Assembly: GCA_003056245.1 (NCBI GenBank)
Contig: MVDH01000003.1
Span: forward strand, 516,187-580,186
From: Cellvibrio sp. 79
GTDB lineage: Bacteria > Pseudomonadota > Gammaproteobacteria > Pseudomonadales > Cellvibrionaceae
Reading direction: 5' to 3'
Length of the DNA stretch: 64,000 bases
The position numbers and the translations under genes are program-made. The notes below the pieces were generated by a model. That model was given only the letters and a program-made list of their open reading frames with translations. It did not search any database and was not told the DNA's origin. Below, in pieces: positions 1-7,800 of this stretch (positions are counted from its first letter, which is position 1; each line of letters begins with the position of its first letter).

Positions 1-324
1 AGCCAGATCTTCCAGATCCTGCTTGGTCATTTTGGCCAGCAAGCCGGTCATTTCTACAACAGCGCGACCAGTATTGGCTTTTTTAGCCGCATCTGTTTCC
101 AGATCCCAAGCCTGGATGTCAGTCATTTGCTTCAACAGATAACGCTCACCCAAACCGGCCAATTTAGGGAAAGTGCCAACCATGCTATTGCCGTCAGCGC
201 CGTGGCACGCACCACAAACTGCTGCTTTGGTCGCGCCTGCCGCCGCATCTCCAGCCGCCAGAGCGCCCTGGGCTACTGCGACTAAACCCAGCGATAAAAG
301 TGCATTTCGTACGATATGTTTCAT
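1..324 (-). CDS. Cytochrome c4-type diheme cytochrome c, 3' end outside window
   Basis: Periplasmic electron-carrying c-type cytochrome. The 108 visible codons start with a signal peptide (residues 1 to about 24, ending ALA-A) and then a CxxCH heme site (CGACH, residues 37-41), followed by the GNS...FPKLAG stretch usual after the first heme of cytochrome c4. The second heme would lie beyond the window. It is divergent from engB, an arrangement also known in Pseudomonas, which supports the c4 call. The family accepts electrons from the bc1 complex and passes them to terminal oxidases; which oxidase is used here cannot be read. Partial only because the window ends. Confidence 0.85.
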   Translation of the reverse strand, partial: MKHIVRNALLSLGLVAVAQGALAAGDAAAGATKAAVCGACHGADGNSMVGTFPKLAGLGERYLLKQMTDIQAWDLETDAAKKANTGRAVVEMTGLLAKMTKQDLEDLA

Positions 325-539
325 TGGCTAACCCGAATTGATCGATGAATCTGATTGTTATAGGTGCAGCCCTCTGGAGCTACACCGGGCGACAAGTTCG
401 CTTAATGATGGACCAACAAGCTACAATTGCACCCCTATTTCGCATGAATCCTGCCTTTTGGCGCGTACCGCGACCTTTAAAAGCGGCGGCATTATATTAC
501 CAACGCGCTAATAACACACTATTTTGAAGGGTTATTATC

Positions 540-1187
540 TTGACCGAGATCGTATTTACCAAGGCTTATTTTTCCAAAAGCGCGCCCAGCATCCGTGAAT
601 GCCCACCCGAAACCGGCTACGAAGTAGCCTTTGCTGGCCGCTCCAATGCAGGGAAATCCAGTGCTATCAATGCCTTGACCAATCAAAAGCTGGCGCGCAC
701 CAGTAAAACCCCTGGCCGGACGCAGTTAATCAATTTTTTTAATCTGGGCGAAAACCAGCGTTTGGTCGATTTACCTGGCTACGGATACGCCAAAGTATCG
801 CGCGAACAAAAAGAGAAATGGCAACGCGATCTTTCTGAATATCTGCAAAAGCGTCAGACCTTACAAGGCTTGGTGCTTTTGATGGATATCCGTCACCCGT
901 TGCAAGAATTCGACACCACCATGCTCAACTGGGCCAAGCGCGGCCATATGCCGGTTCATATACTCCTGACGAAGGCAGATAAGTTGAGCCGCAGCCAGGC
1001 AATGAAAAGTCTTTTCGAGGTTCAGAAAGAATTGAAACATTTAGGATTGGATAAAGTCGCCAGCGTTCAGTGTTTTTCTTCATTGAAATACACAGGCCTG
1101 GACGACCTGAAAGCCAAACTACAAAGCTGGTTAGCACCGGAAACCAATCCAGTAAGCGAACAAGCTACAGAGGAAAAGCCCCAATAA
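540..1187 (+). CDS. engB: Ribosome biogenesis GTP-binding protein EngB/YihA/YsxC
   Basis: Small essential TRAFAC-class GTPase that acts in assembly of the large ribosomal subunit. The 215 residues contain the G1 P-loop GRSNAGKS (33-40), the G2 region TPGRTQ (57-62), G3 DLPGYG (77-82) and G4 TKAD (144-147), at normal family spacing. The start is TTG at 540 with GAAGGG just upstream; no ATG fits better. The last 15 residues are polar and probably disordered. It is divergent from cytochrome c4 and convergent with the polA side, the ancestral polA-engB arrangement. Nothing in the protein is unusual. Confidence 0.95.
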   Translation: MTEIVFTKAYFSKSAPSIRECPPETGYEVAFAGRSNAGKSSAINALTNQKLARTSKTPGRTQLINFFNLGENQRLVDLPGYGYAKVSREQKEKWQRDLSEYLQKRQTLQGLVLLMDIRHPLQEFDTTMLNWAKRGHMPVHILLTKADKLSRSQAMKSLFEVQKELKHLGLDKVASVQCFSSLKYTGLDDLKAKLQSWLAPETNPVSEQATEEKPQ

Positions 1188-1216
1188 AAAAACCGATGAT
1201 TTAAAGAAATCATCGG
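1186..1216 (-). terminator. Hairpin with U-tract on the minus strand after engB
   Basis: A perfect 10-bp inverted repeat (arms 1193-1202 and 1207-1216, loop AAAG) directly follows the engB stop. Seven A residues at 1186-1192 give a U-tract only on the minus-strand transcript. It therefore looks like a terminator for leftward transcription that would otherwise run antisense into engB. The same hairpin without U-tract could slow rightward transcription. Confidence 0.6.
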
Positions 1217-1465
1217 AAAAGGCTGGCACCCTTGGGGTGGTGCCAGATGGGCTTAGGTCTTTCGACCAAGGACAAGAGGGAAAAATCTCAATCGGAAGCG
1301 GACTAATGGAGCACCGATTTGCTGAACTATCTGACTCAAGGCGACAGCTATAAGTTCAGGTAAAAACGTAAATCTTTGTAATTGCAACAATTTTTGCACA
1401 ATTTGCGCATTAAACGCATTGGGCTTAACAGATAACTCCAATCGACAAAGCAAAATCAATGGACG
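1217..1465. other. Intergenic stretch with a weak reading frame and one hairpin
   Basis: No gene can be supported here. A 68-codon minus-strand frame (1253-1459, TTG start) has no ribosome binding site and no recognisable domain. A GC-rich hairpin (TGGCACC...GGTGCCA, about 1224-1248) sits between the two leftward terminators, so a second short leftward transcript is possible. I see nothing else. Confidence 0.3.
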
Positions 1466-1493
1466 AAAAAAAACCCCGATATTATCGGGGTTT
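1466..1493 (-). terminator. Strong leftward Rho-independent terminator
   Basis: Arms 1471-1480 and 1484-1493 (AAACCCCGAT / ATCGGGGTTT) form a 10-bp stem with a 3-nt loop. On the minus strand they are followed by eight U (A-run 1466-1473). It ends the proposed small RNA and may also end transcripts from the binding-protein gene upstream. Confidence 0.8.
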
Positions 1494-1597
1494 GCTTAGC
1501 ATTTATTTCGCTCAGCTGGCTTAAGCGCCATTAGGGGAGGAGTTAGCTCATGATCGTAAAACACACATAACTCAGACCTAAACTTCCTTAAATAAGT
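1466..1597 (-). ncRNA. Candidate small regulatory RNA in the polA-engB interval (Spot 42/ErsA position)
   Basis: In enterobacteria Spot 42 (spf), and in Pseudomonas ErsA, lie between polA and engB/yihA and read in the polA direction. Here the same strand and interval carry a textbook Rho-independent terminator (10-bp stem, eight U) at 1466-1493. About 35-165 bp upstream are a TTGACA (1632-1637) and AT-rich -10-like hexamers (1602-1614), giving a start near 1597 and an RNA of about 130 nt. A C-rich segment CTCCTCCCCTAA (complement of 1531-1542) lies in a probably unpaired region and is complementary to Shine-Dalgarno sequences, as in many Hfq-dependent seeds. The start and the -35/-10 spacing are uncertain, and no primary-sequence match to Spot 42 or ErsA was tested. 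Confidence 0.55.
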
Positions 1598-1631
1598 TCA
1601 AAGAATATTAGAAAAAATTTGCACAATTTTT

Positions 1632-1637
1632 TGTCAA
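1632..1637 (-). promoter_or_regulatory. Possible -35 element of the small RNA
   Basis: TTGACA on the minus strand matches the sigma-70 -35 consensus exactly. The best -10-like hexamers, TTCTAA (1608-1613, spacer 18) and TAATAT (1605-1610, spacer 21), are imperfect in sequence or spacing. The region is very AT-rich, so chance matches are likely. Confidence 0.35.
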
Positions 1638-1733
1638 TCTAACAAAAGCATTTAAAATCATAGGGTTACAGGTAAATTTTTATTGTAAAAAACACAAAAT
1701 TTTGCTTGGTCGCATTTTTCATCACCCCTGAAC

Positions 1734-2633
1734 TTATGGTTTTACCTTCTCTTGGAAAGGCTGATCTTCGAGCAATTGCATAAAATCCGGGGTAAAGCTT
1801 ACGTGAAGGCCTTCCAATAACGGGTTCTTCATCGCAATTATCTTCCTCCCTTTAATGCGAACATAATCTAGGCTGGTGTGGTAATGCGCCTTCCATAAGA
1901 CCTGCAAGGAACCATCGGCATAGGCTTTCTTCAATCCTGCTTCTATGCGCTCTTTGGCTACGGAACTCTGACTGTTGAGGTAAAAAAAACGGGGCAGTGG
2001 ATACACCAGCATAAAATGATCATCAATCACCAGATTATTAAGTTGGCTGAACTGCTCTATTTCCCCCAGTATTTCATTGATCCCTCTGCAGAAAAAGTCG
2101 ACCCGCCCACCAATCACCATTAGGAAAATGGAATCGTAATTGTCGATTTCGCGTACTTTTAAGCCGTTGTGGCGAAAAATGAGCGTATCGGCCCAACCAA
2201 CACCATGAACAAAGCTGTATTTGCTCAACGCCTTTAACGAATCCAGCTTGACTCCAGCAGCTTTAAGTTTGGGGTTCATAAAGCACACTCGGTAACCCAA
2301 TACGCCCAGATCCATAGGGAAATTGATAAAGGTCAGACTGACATTGTGTGTGAGTGCTTGTTCGTAGCTGGTTTCAATGACCAGATTTGGATAATCGTTA
2401 TCTACTAATGCTTTAAGCGCACGTGCGTAATTGCGTGGTGGTATAGGGTTAAGACGATAATCGCCGTATTCAGGACGAGTTTTTTCCAGCGCCAGCTGTA
2501 AAAGCGCGGTGCTGTAAACATGATGGGTATCGCCCGGTGCATAAGGTGAACGGTGACTAACCACCAATTCAGCGCGCGCGATTAACGGCTGCACAAATAT
2601 AAACAACCACAAACAACACATTATTATTTTCAT
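1734..2633 (-). CDS. Periplasmic solute-binding protein, family 3-like
   Basis: Exported protein of 299 residues. Start ATG at 2633 is chosen because AGAGGGAG lies 9 nt upstream; the longer frame begins with a TTG three codons earlier. The first 21 or so residues are a signal peptide (MKII...LIARA). The mature part begins ELVVSHRSPYAPGD and keeps the two-lobed pattern of amino-acid type (SBP_bac_3) binding proteins: a variable N-terminal lobe, a hinge near the middle, and a C-terminal GLKKAYADGSLQVLWKAHY helix close to the ...GL..L..DG....I...Y motif. No permease or ATPase gene is next to it, so it may be a sensor-type orphan. Ligand unknown. It separates polA from engB, unlike in Pseudomonas. 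Confidence 0.7.
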   Translation of the reverse strand: MKIIMCCLWLFIFVQPLIARAELVVSHRSPYAPGDTHHVYSTALLQLALEKTRPEYGDYRLNPIPPRNYARALKALVDNDYPNLVIETSYEQALTHNVSLTFINFPMDLGVLGYRVCFMNPKLKAAGVKLDSLKALSKYSFVHGVGWADTLIFRHNGLKVREIDNYDSIFLMVIGGRVDFFCRGINEILGEIEQFSQLNNLVIDDHFMLVYPLPRFFYLNSQSSVAKERIEAGLKKAYADGSLQVLWKAHYHTSLDYVRIKGRKIIAMKNPLLEGLHVSFTPDFMQLLEDQPFQEKVKP

Positions 2634-2726
2634 TAATAACAACTCCCTCTACCACTTCTTTAATATTGCAAACACATCCTTGTGAGCATAGCTTTTGTAC
2701 AGCCAACTGTTTAATGCATTTTCCGG

Positions 2727-5492
2727 TTAGTGCGCTTCATCCCAGTTATCACCAACTCCCGCTTCCACAAGCAAAGGAACTTTGAGGCTGGCGGCTGATG
2801 ACATACGCGCAATTAACCCTTCACGCACATTATCCAATTGTGATTCAGCAACTTCGAGCACTAACTCGTCGTGCACCTGCATAATAATTTTTGCATCCAA
2901 CTGCGACTCGTCTAACCAGGACTGCACTTTAATCATGGCCGTTTTAATAATATCGGCAGCGGTACCTTGCATTGGTGCATTAATCGCTGTGCGCTCGGCG
3001 CCCATCTGCAAATTTTTATTTTTAGCATTGATATCCGGTAAATATAAACGGCGGCCAAAAATCGTTTCTACATAACCCTGCTCATGGGCGAGTGCACGAA
3101 TATTATTCATATAACGCTGTACGCCGGGATATCGCTCAAAGTAACGATCAATATATTGTTGCGCCTCGTTGCGCCCCACATGTAATTGTTTGGCAAGACC
3201 AAAGGCGGACATGCCGTAAATCAATCCAAAGTTAATCGCCTTGGCACTGCGACGCATCTCGTGGGAGACAGCATCTAACCCTACGCCAAAAACTTCTGCT
3301 GCAGTTGCGCGATGCACATCCAGACCTTTTTCAAATGCACTTAGTAAACCGGGGTCATCGGACAAATGCGCCATAATGCGCAACTCAATTTGCGAATAGT
3401 CAGCAGCAACCAGTTTATAACCGGCAGGAGCAATAAACGCCTGACGAATACGTCGACCTTCCTCTGTTTTAATTGGGATATTTTGCAAGTTGGGATCTTG
3501 CGAAGACAATCGTCCGGTCGCTGCCACTGCTTGATGATAACTTGTATGGATGCGACCAGTGCGCTTGTTAATTTCCAATGGCAATTTATCTGTGTAGGTC
3601 GATTTTAATTTCGCCAGTCCGCGATATTCCATCAACACTTTAGGCAATGGATAATCCAATGCCAACTCTTGCAACACTTCCTCCGCTGTCGAAGGAGTAC
3701 CGGTCGGTGTTTTTTTAATAATTGGCAGCTTTTGTTGCTCGAAGAGAATCACACCCAATTGTTTAGGCGAACTTAAATTAAATTCCTGCCCGGCGATTTC
3801 ATAGGCCTTACGCTCCAGTTGCGTTAATCGTTCGCCCAGCTCAACACTGTGTTGTCCCAGCAATTTTGCATCCACTAACGCGCCATTGCGTTCAATACGG
3901 GATAACACTGGTAATAATGGCATTTCAATGGTTTTGAATACCGATTTCAAATTAGCAATTTGTTCCAGCTGTGGCCAGAAAAACTGGTGCAAACGCAGAG
4001 TAATATCCGCATCCTCAGCGGCATAATGACCCGCATCTTCTATTTTTAATTGGTTAAAACTGAGTTGTTTTACACCTTTGCCTGCAAGCTCCTCGAAGGT
4101 AACTGTTTTGTAATTGAGGTAATTTTGTGCGAGATCATCCATGTTATGGCGACTGCCAATAGAATTCCACACATAGGACTCGAGCATGGTATCAAATTCA
4201 ATCCCGCGTAATTCGATTCCGTAATTTAACAACACACTGCGGTCATATTTTAAATTCTGGCCAATTTTTATTTTATTTTTATCTTCCAGAATAGGTTTTA
4301 ACTGTTCGAGCACCCACTCTAATGGTAGTTGTTCCGGTGCCCCCATATAATCGTGCCCACATGGAACATAGGCCGCAACACCCGCTTCAATCGCAAAACT
4401 AAGACCGACAATCTTTGCATCCATAATTTCCAATGCAGTTGTTTCTGTATCGAACGAAAATGCACTGGATTTATGTAAACGCGACACCCAATCAGAAAAA
4501 AGATTTTTATCAGTAATGATATCGTAATGCTTTTCAATCTCGACGATTACCGGTGTTTCAGGTTCTTCAACAACTTGCTCGCTCACAGTAGCTGTAATCG
4601 TAGTATCTGTTTTACTTAATTCTGTCACCCATGTTTTAAATTCCAACTCTTCAAACAATTCAAGCAAGCGCTGATTATTTGCCGGTGTACATATAATTTC
4701 TGCAGGACCAAACGGTAATTCAACATCAGTTTTAATTGTCGCCAACAGATACGACAAATACGCCATGTCACGATGCTCAATTAATTTTTCCGGCATGGTT
4801 TTAGCGCCGCGAAATGACAGCGTACGCACTTTTTCCAGATCCGCATAAATCGCATCCAGACCACCAGCGCCCTGAATCAATCCTTGCGCAGTTTTTTCAC
4901 CAACACCCGGTACACCTGGAATGTTGTCAACCTTATCCCCCATCAGTGCGAGGTAATCAATCATTAACTCTGGACCAAAACCATATTTAGCGTGAACACC
5001 GGGAATATCCAAAACTGTTTCAGTCATGGTGTTTACCAACGTCACATGCTCATTCACCAGTTGCGCCATATCTTTATCACCGGTGGAAATTATTACCGGC
5101 ATTTTTTTTTCAGTGGCTTGCAATGCGAGTGTGCCAATTACATCGTCAGCTTCAACACCTTCAATAACAAATAATGGCAAACCCATCGCTTGAACGATGT
5201 CGTGAATCGGTTGAACTTGCGGGCGCAAATCCTCAGGCATCGGGGGACGGTTGGCTTTGTAGTCGGCATAGATGTCATCCCGGAACGTTTTGCCTTTTGC
5301 GTCAAAAATTACTGCAATTTGGCTGGCAGGATAATCCTTACGCAAGCGGCGCATCATATTCACCACCCCCTTTACCGCACCTGTGGGCTGACCTTTGGAG
5401 TTGGTCAGCGGGGGAAGCGCGTGATAGGCGCGATAGAGATAAGAGGAACCATCAACGAGTACGAGTGGAGCCGGAATTTGGGTTTCGGTCAT
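2727..5492 (-). CDS. polA: DNA polymerase I
   Basis: Replication and repair polymerase that removes Okazaki primers and fills gaps. The start at 5492 (MTETQIPAPLVLVDGSS) gives 921 residues; the frame stays open 38 codons further but that extension has no family resemblance. Domain order: 5'-3' exonuclease with helix-hairpin-helix (about 8-290; IPGVPGVGEKTA), 3'-5' proofreading exonuclease (about 330-510; FDTETTALE with D348 and E350 of the DEDD set), then the family A polymerase with motif A DYSQIELR, motif B RRSAKAINFGLIYG and motif C QVHDELVLEV. All catalytic motifs are present, so proofreading should be active. The coding sequence is visibly richer in A+T than the TonB receptor genes around 12-22 kb. 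Confidence 0.97.
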   Translation of the reverse strand: MTETQIPAPLVLVDGSSYLYRAYHALPPLTNSKGQPTGAVKGVVNMMRRLRKDYPASQIAVIFDAKGKTFRDDIYADYKANRPPMPEDLRPQVQPIHDIVQAMGLPLFVIEGVEADDVIGTLALQATEKKMPVIISTGDKDMAQLVNEHVTLVNTMTETVLDIPGVHAKYGFGPELMIDYLALMGDKVDNIPGVPGVGEKTAQGLIQGAGGLDAIYADLEKVRTLSFRGAKTMPEKLIEHRDMAYLSYLLATIKTDVELPFGPAEIICTPANNQRLLELFEELEFKTWVTELSKTDTTITATVSEQVVEEPETPVIVEIEKHYDIITDKNLFSDWVSRLHKSSAFSFDTETTALEIMDAKIVGLSFAIEAGVAAYVPCGHDYMGAPEQLPLEWVLEQLKPILEDKNKIKIGQNLKYDRSVLLNYGIELRGIEFDTMLESYVWNSIGSRHNMDDLAQNYLNYKTVTFEELAGKGVKQLSFNQLKIEDAGHYAAEDADITLRLHQFFWPQLEQIANLKSVFKTIEMPLLPVLSRIERNGALVDAKLLGQHSVELGERLTQLERKAYEIAGQEFNLSSPKQLGVILFEQQKLPIIKKTPTGTPSTAEEVLQELALDYPLPKVLMEYRGLAKLKSTYTDKLPLEINKRTGRIHTSYHQAVAATGRLSSQDPNLQNIPIKTEEGRRIRQAFIAPAGYKLVAADYSQIELRIMAHLSDDPGLLSAFEKGLDVHRATAAEVFGVGLDAVSHEMRRSAKAINFGLIYGMSAFGLAKQLHVGRNEAQQYIDRYFERYPGVQRYMNNIRALAHEQGYVETIFGRRLYLPDINAKNKNLQMGAERTAINAPMQGTAADIIKTAMIKVQSWLDESQLDAKIIMQVHDELVLEVAESQLDNVREGLIARMSSAASLKVPLLVEAGVGDNWDEAH

Positions 5493-5577
5493 AGCAATAT
5501 CAATCTTAATCGGGATTTTCGTGGGGCAGAAGCATACACCAAAGCCCCTATCCACGAGCTTCATCTGTACGTGGCCA

Positions 5578-5811
5578 GTAACAAGTAACACTGATGCAGG
5601 CAGCAACCACCAAAAGTGTTACCCCCATCACAACTTGTGTTACCACGCGCCAAAGTTGGTAAAAATTTTAAGTTTAATAGCTAAGTTTCGGTATTTATTC
5701 ACAAAAACCGAGGCCGTATAACGAAAAAGTTTAACAAGGGGCTAGGCATAAATGAAAAATGTGTTACCATGCGTAACATACAGTAACAACACAAACCCAA
5801 CGTGTTGTTAC
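5578..5811. promoter_or_regulatory. Cluster of eight GTAACA/TGTTAC half-sites
   Basis: The hexamer GTAACA or its complement occurs at 5578, 5585, 5617, 5638, 5762, 5773, 5783 and 5806, within 234 bp, between the divergent polA and small-protein genes. The 7-mer GTGTTAC/GTAACAC accounts for four of them. Two pairs are inverted: TGTTAC-N5-GTAACA (5762-5778) and the long palindrome at 5779-5815. This pattern suggests a multi-site operator for a dimeric DNA-binding protein. I do not recognise the consensus. The rest of 5493-5896 holds no gene. Confidence 0.6.
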
Positions 5812-5815
5812 TGTA
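5779..5815. repeat. Perfect 14-bp inverted repeat upstream of the small exported protein
   Basis: Arms 5779-5792 (TACAGTAACAACAC) and 5802-5815 are exact reverse complements with a 9-nt spacer. There is no U-tract, so it is not a simple terminator. It lies about 80 bp before the start codon and could be an operator or a leader-RNA hairpin. Confidence 0.75.
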
Positions 5816-5896
5816 GAACCTAAACCAAGGCAACTTACCAATAGAAAGGTTGCTCATAAGGCAACTGGAATGATCCATCGTTAGGAGGAACCCACG

Positions 5897-6187
5897 ATGA
5901 AAAAATTTGCTCAATTAGCCGTTAATCTTGCTCTAACCGTAGTACTGACTTCTTCAACTTTATTTCTGGCAACTGCCGGTGCTTATGCCAGCGAAGCTGA
6001 AGACCAAAACTTGACTATCGCTGCTGCTGAAATCAGTAGTGAAGCAACCTGGACCCAAGTCCAGGAAAACACCAAATCAGATGTAGCTGAAGATCTGGCT
6101 GAAAAAACCGAAGCGCTTAACAAGAAAGTTAATGCCAAACTCGAAAAGCAATTGGACGCTAAATTAGCCAGCACCTTCAATCTGTAA
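5897..6187 (+). CDS. Small exported helical protein of unknown function
   Basis: 96 residues with a strong Shine-Dalgarno (AGGAGGAA, 5883-5890) before ATG 5897. Residues 1-31 form a signal peptide ending AGAYAS, so the mature protein of about 65 residues should be periplasmic. The mature part is acidic then basic, with no cysteine, and its second half (EDLAEKTEALNKKVNAKLEK) reads as an amphipathic, perhaps coiled-coil helix. I do not recognise a family. It is isolated, preceded by the dense palindromic region and followed by two hairpins, so it appears to be a separately controlled single-gene unit. The sequence suggests heavy regulation, but not by what. Confidence 0.75.
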   Translation: MKKFAQLAVNLALTVVLTSSTLFLATAGAYASEAEDQNLTIAAAEISSEATWTQVQENTKSDVAEDLAEKTEALNKKVNAKLEKQLDAKLASTFNL

Positions 6188-6199
6188 GTTTTACGCGTC

Positions 6200-6230
6200 G
6201 CCGGGTGCGCCCGGCAATGCAATGTTTTTT
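6200..6230 (+). terminator. Possible terminator of the small exported protein gene
   Basis: GCCGGG-TGCG-CCCGGC (6200-6215) is a 6-bp GC stem 12 bp after the stop; a run of six T follows only after a 9-nt gap (6225-6230). The offset weakens the call. Confidence 0.4.
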
Positions 6231-6282
6231 CTTAAGCTCTTGTTTTGTTGTACTTTTTCTCCTTATTTTCTCCTCGTGTATT

Positions 6283-6337
6283 AACCCTGCTAGTGACCTT
6301 ATAACTTTTGGTTACATCGAAGCAGGGTTCTTTTTTT
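6283..6337 (+). terminator. Long-loop terminator hairpin
   Basis: AACCCTGCT (6283-6291) pairs with AGCAGGGTT (6321-6329) across a 29-nt loop, and seven T follow at 6331-6337. It could end the transcript of the small exported protein or a separate short RNA of about 100 nt from 6216 onward. The 6188-6530 interval holds no other supportable gene; a 66-codon hydrophobic frame runs across this hairpin without a usable start. Confidence 0.6.
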
Positions 6338-6340
6338 GTA

Positions 6341-6362
6341 CAAATCACAAATTTGTAATTTG
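6341..6362. promoter_or_regulatory. 22-bp AT-rich palindrome
   Basis: CAAATCACAAATTTGTAATTTG is palindromic except for one pair. It sits between the terminator at 6283-6337 and the next small gene, followed by another GTAACAC site at 6443-6449. It looks like an operator; the regulator is unknown. Confidence 0.4.
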
Positions 6363-6530
6363 CGTTGGCGTGGCACATAAACCCCTCGCCCTGTTTATTT
6401 TCTAACCTAGAATCAGGCTCTAAGCGGGATTTTTTGTCAGATGTAACACAATAGAACTCCGTTTGAAGTAGACGCCTTGTTGCTATCTGGTGTAGTGGTG
6501 GTGTTATTTTTCAACGAACCGGAGGATGTC

Positions 6531-6815
6531 ATGGACACCTTGATCTTTTCTCAAACCGCGATTTTTCGCATGCAACAATTGGCGAGCTGTGTGTATCACA
6601 AAACCGGGATGCGCCATCGCATGGCAACTCAGGATGGGATGTTGTCATTATTGAAAGAAGCAGGAGCATCCACTGATAGAGATATACGCCAGTACTACGA
6701 TGCTTTCGTATTGGAATTGAATAAAAGACAATTGGATCTGCTGGAAGCGCGTAACGTGACTATGCGCCCGCCTTTCACTGGCTCATCAGCCAGCCAGGTT
6801 CGTAAGGCAGGCTAA
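6531..6815 (+). CDS. Hypothetical small cytosolic protein
   Basis: 94 residues from ATG 6531, chosen because GGAGG ends 5 nt upstream; the longer frame from 6477 has no ribosome binding site. There is no signal peptide or membrane segment. The sequence is helical and basic (two Met-Arg-His-Arg-Met type stretches near residues 25-31) and no family is recognised. Its last 30 bp overlap the 3' end of znuA on the opposite strand, so the two are convergent. The spacing, start signal and strand make it a plausible real gene, but nothing indicates its role. Confidence 0.55.
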   Translation: MDTLIFSQTAIFRMQQLASCVYHKTGMRHRMATQDGMLSLLKEAGASTDRDIRQYYDAFVLELNKRQLDLLEARNVTMRPPFTGSSASQVRKAG

Positions 6816-7685
6816 AAAGCTCTGCCCAAGTTTTTCTAATAGCTGCTGATAGCTGGATACCTGTTGATCACCAATGGGATCCAGCGTTCCAATTCGCAGT
6901 CCTATAGCTTTCGCCATAGCTTCAATCGATTCAACCTGATAATAAGGCTCGACGAACAAGCATTTCCCTTCCTGTTTCAACACTTCGTGCAATTCCCTTA
7001 AATGCCTGGCTCCGGGGCGACGCTCGGGCGCGTAAGTAACGTAACCTACCTGGTGCAAACCATATCGGCTAACAAAATGACTGTAACCCTCGTGGTATAC
7101 CGCAAACCCTTTGGATTTTATCGGGGCTAATTGCTGGTTTAATTGCAGATCCAATTGCTGGATGCGCGCAATAAACCGCTCGGCATTGGCCTGATATACC
7201 CTGGCCGACTGTGGATCAATCGCGATCATTCTGGCAGCCAGTGCACGGGCAATTACTTGTGCGTTGCGCGGGTCCAACCATAAGTGAGGATCACCCCCAG
7301 TGTGCTGATGATTCGCATGCTGGTGTCCATCGCTTTCAACAGTGTTTTCCGGCCAGTGAAGATCAGGCAAATCGTAAGTTGCCATGACCTTCGCGGGCGG
7401 GATATTTGCCAACGAACGGGCCAGAAAGCTTTCCAACTCAGGGCCAACCCAAAGGACAAGATCGGCATCGCGCAAATGGCGATGATCAGACATTTTCAAT
7501 GGGTAATCGTGAGGCGATGCAGTTGTCGGCAACAAGGTCTCGATGTGGGCGTTATCGCCAACCACTTCCTGCGCAATCAACGCCAGCGGTTTAATACTGG
7601 CGAGAATTTGCGGCTTGGCCATTGCAGCCAATGGCAGGCACTGCCCCAACATCACAATCAAACCTGCCAAAAAAACACGACTCAT
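6786..7685 (-). CDS. znuA: Zinc ABC transporter periplasmic binding protein ZnuA
   Basis: High-affinity zinc capture protein that delivers Zn2+ to ZnuB. Start ATG 7685 (MSRVFLAGL) places a proper signal peptide ending AAMA-K at the N-terminus; the frame reads 23 codons further but that part is not export-like. 299 residues of the cluster 9 (metal) binding family: the first zinc histidine lies in PHDYPLK, a His-rich flexible loop (DGHQHANHQHTGGDPH) follows, then the WLDPRN, VYHEGYSHF and EPYYQ regions supply the remaining ligands and fold. Divergent from zur-znuC-znuB with a Zur box between them. Confidence 0.93.
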   Translation of the reverse strand: MSRVFLAGLIVMLGQCLPLAAMAKPQILASIKPLALIAQEVVGDNAHIETLLPTTASPHDYPLKMSDHRHLRDADLVLWVGPELESFLARSLANIPPAKVMATYDLPDLHWPENTVESDGHQHANHQHTGGDPHLWLDPRNAQVIARALAARMIAIDPQSARVYQANAERFIARIQQLDLQLNQQLAPIKSKGFAVYHEGYSHFVSRYGLHQVGYVTYAPERRPGARHLRELHEVLKQEGKCLFVEPYYQVESIEAMAKAIGLRIGTLDPIGDQQVSSYQQLLEKLGQSFLACLTNLAG

Positions 7686-7739
7686 AGATACACCACAATT
7701 GGAAATAACCACGACATGGAAAAACATGCCAGCCAATAG

Positions 7740-7752
7740 GTTATAGAGTAAC
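7740..7752. promoter_or_regulatory. Zur box in the znuA-zur divergent region
   Basis: GTTATAGAGTAAC matches 10 of 13 positions of the gammaproteobacterial Zur operator core GTTATAATATAAC. It lies 54 bp before znuA and 48 bp before the chosen zur start, so one Zur dimer could repress both directions when zinc is sufficient. Confidence 0.7.
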
Positions 7753-7800
7753 ATATCTGCCCCTTACTCACGTTTGTGATTGACCAGCCTGGATCACTTT

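Noticed and set aside
1253-1459. A 68-codon minus-strand frame between two terminators
   Set aside because: TTG start without ribosome binding site, low-complexity hydrophobic product and no family; kept only as a note on the intergenic stretch.
1540-1571. Plus-strand six-residue frame with a perfect GGGGAGGAG ribosome binding site
   Set aside because: The GGAG match is better explained as the complement of the small RNA seed; a six-codon peptide without promoter or downstream gene is not supportable.
6205-6405. A 66-codon hydrophobic plus-strand frame with a lipobox-like stretch
   Set aside because: It has only a GTG start inside a hairpin, no ribosome binding site, and runs through a clear terminator.
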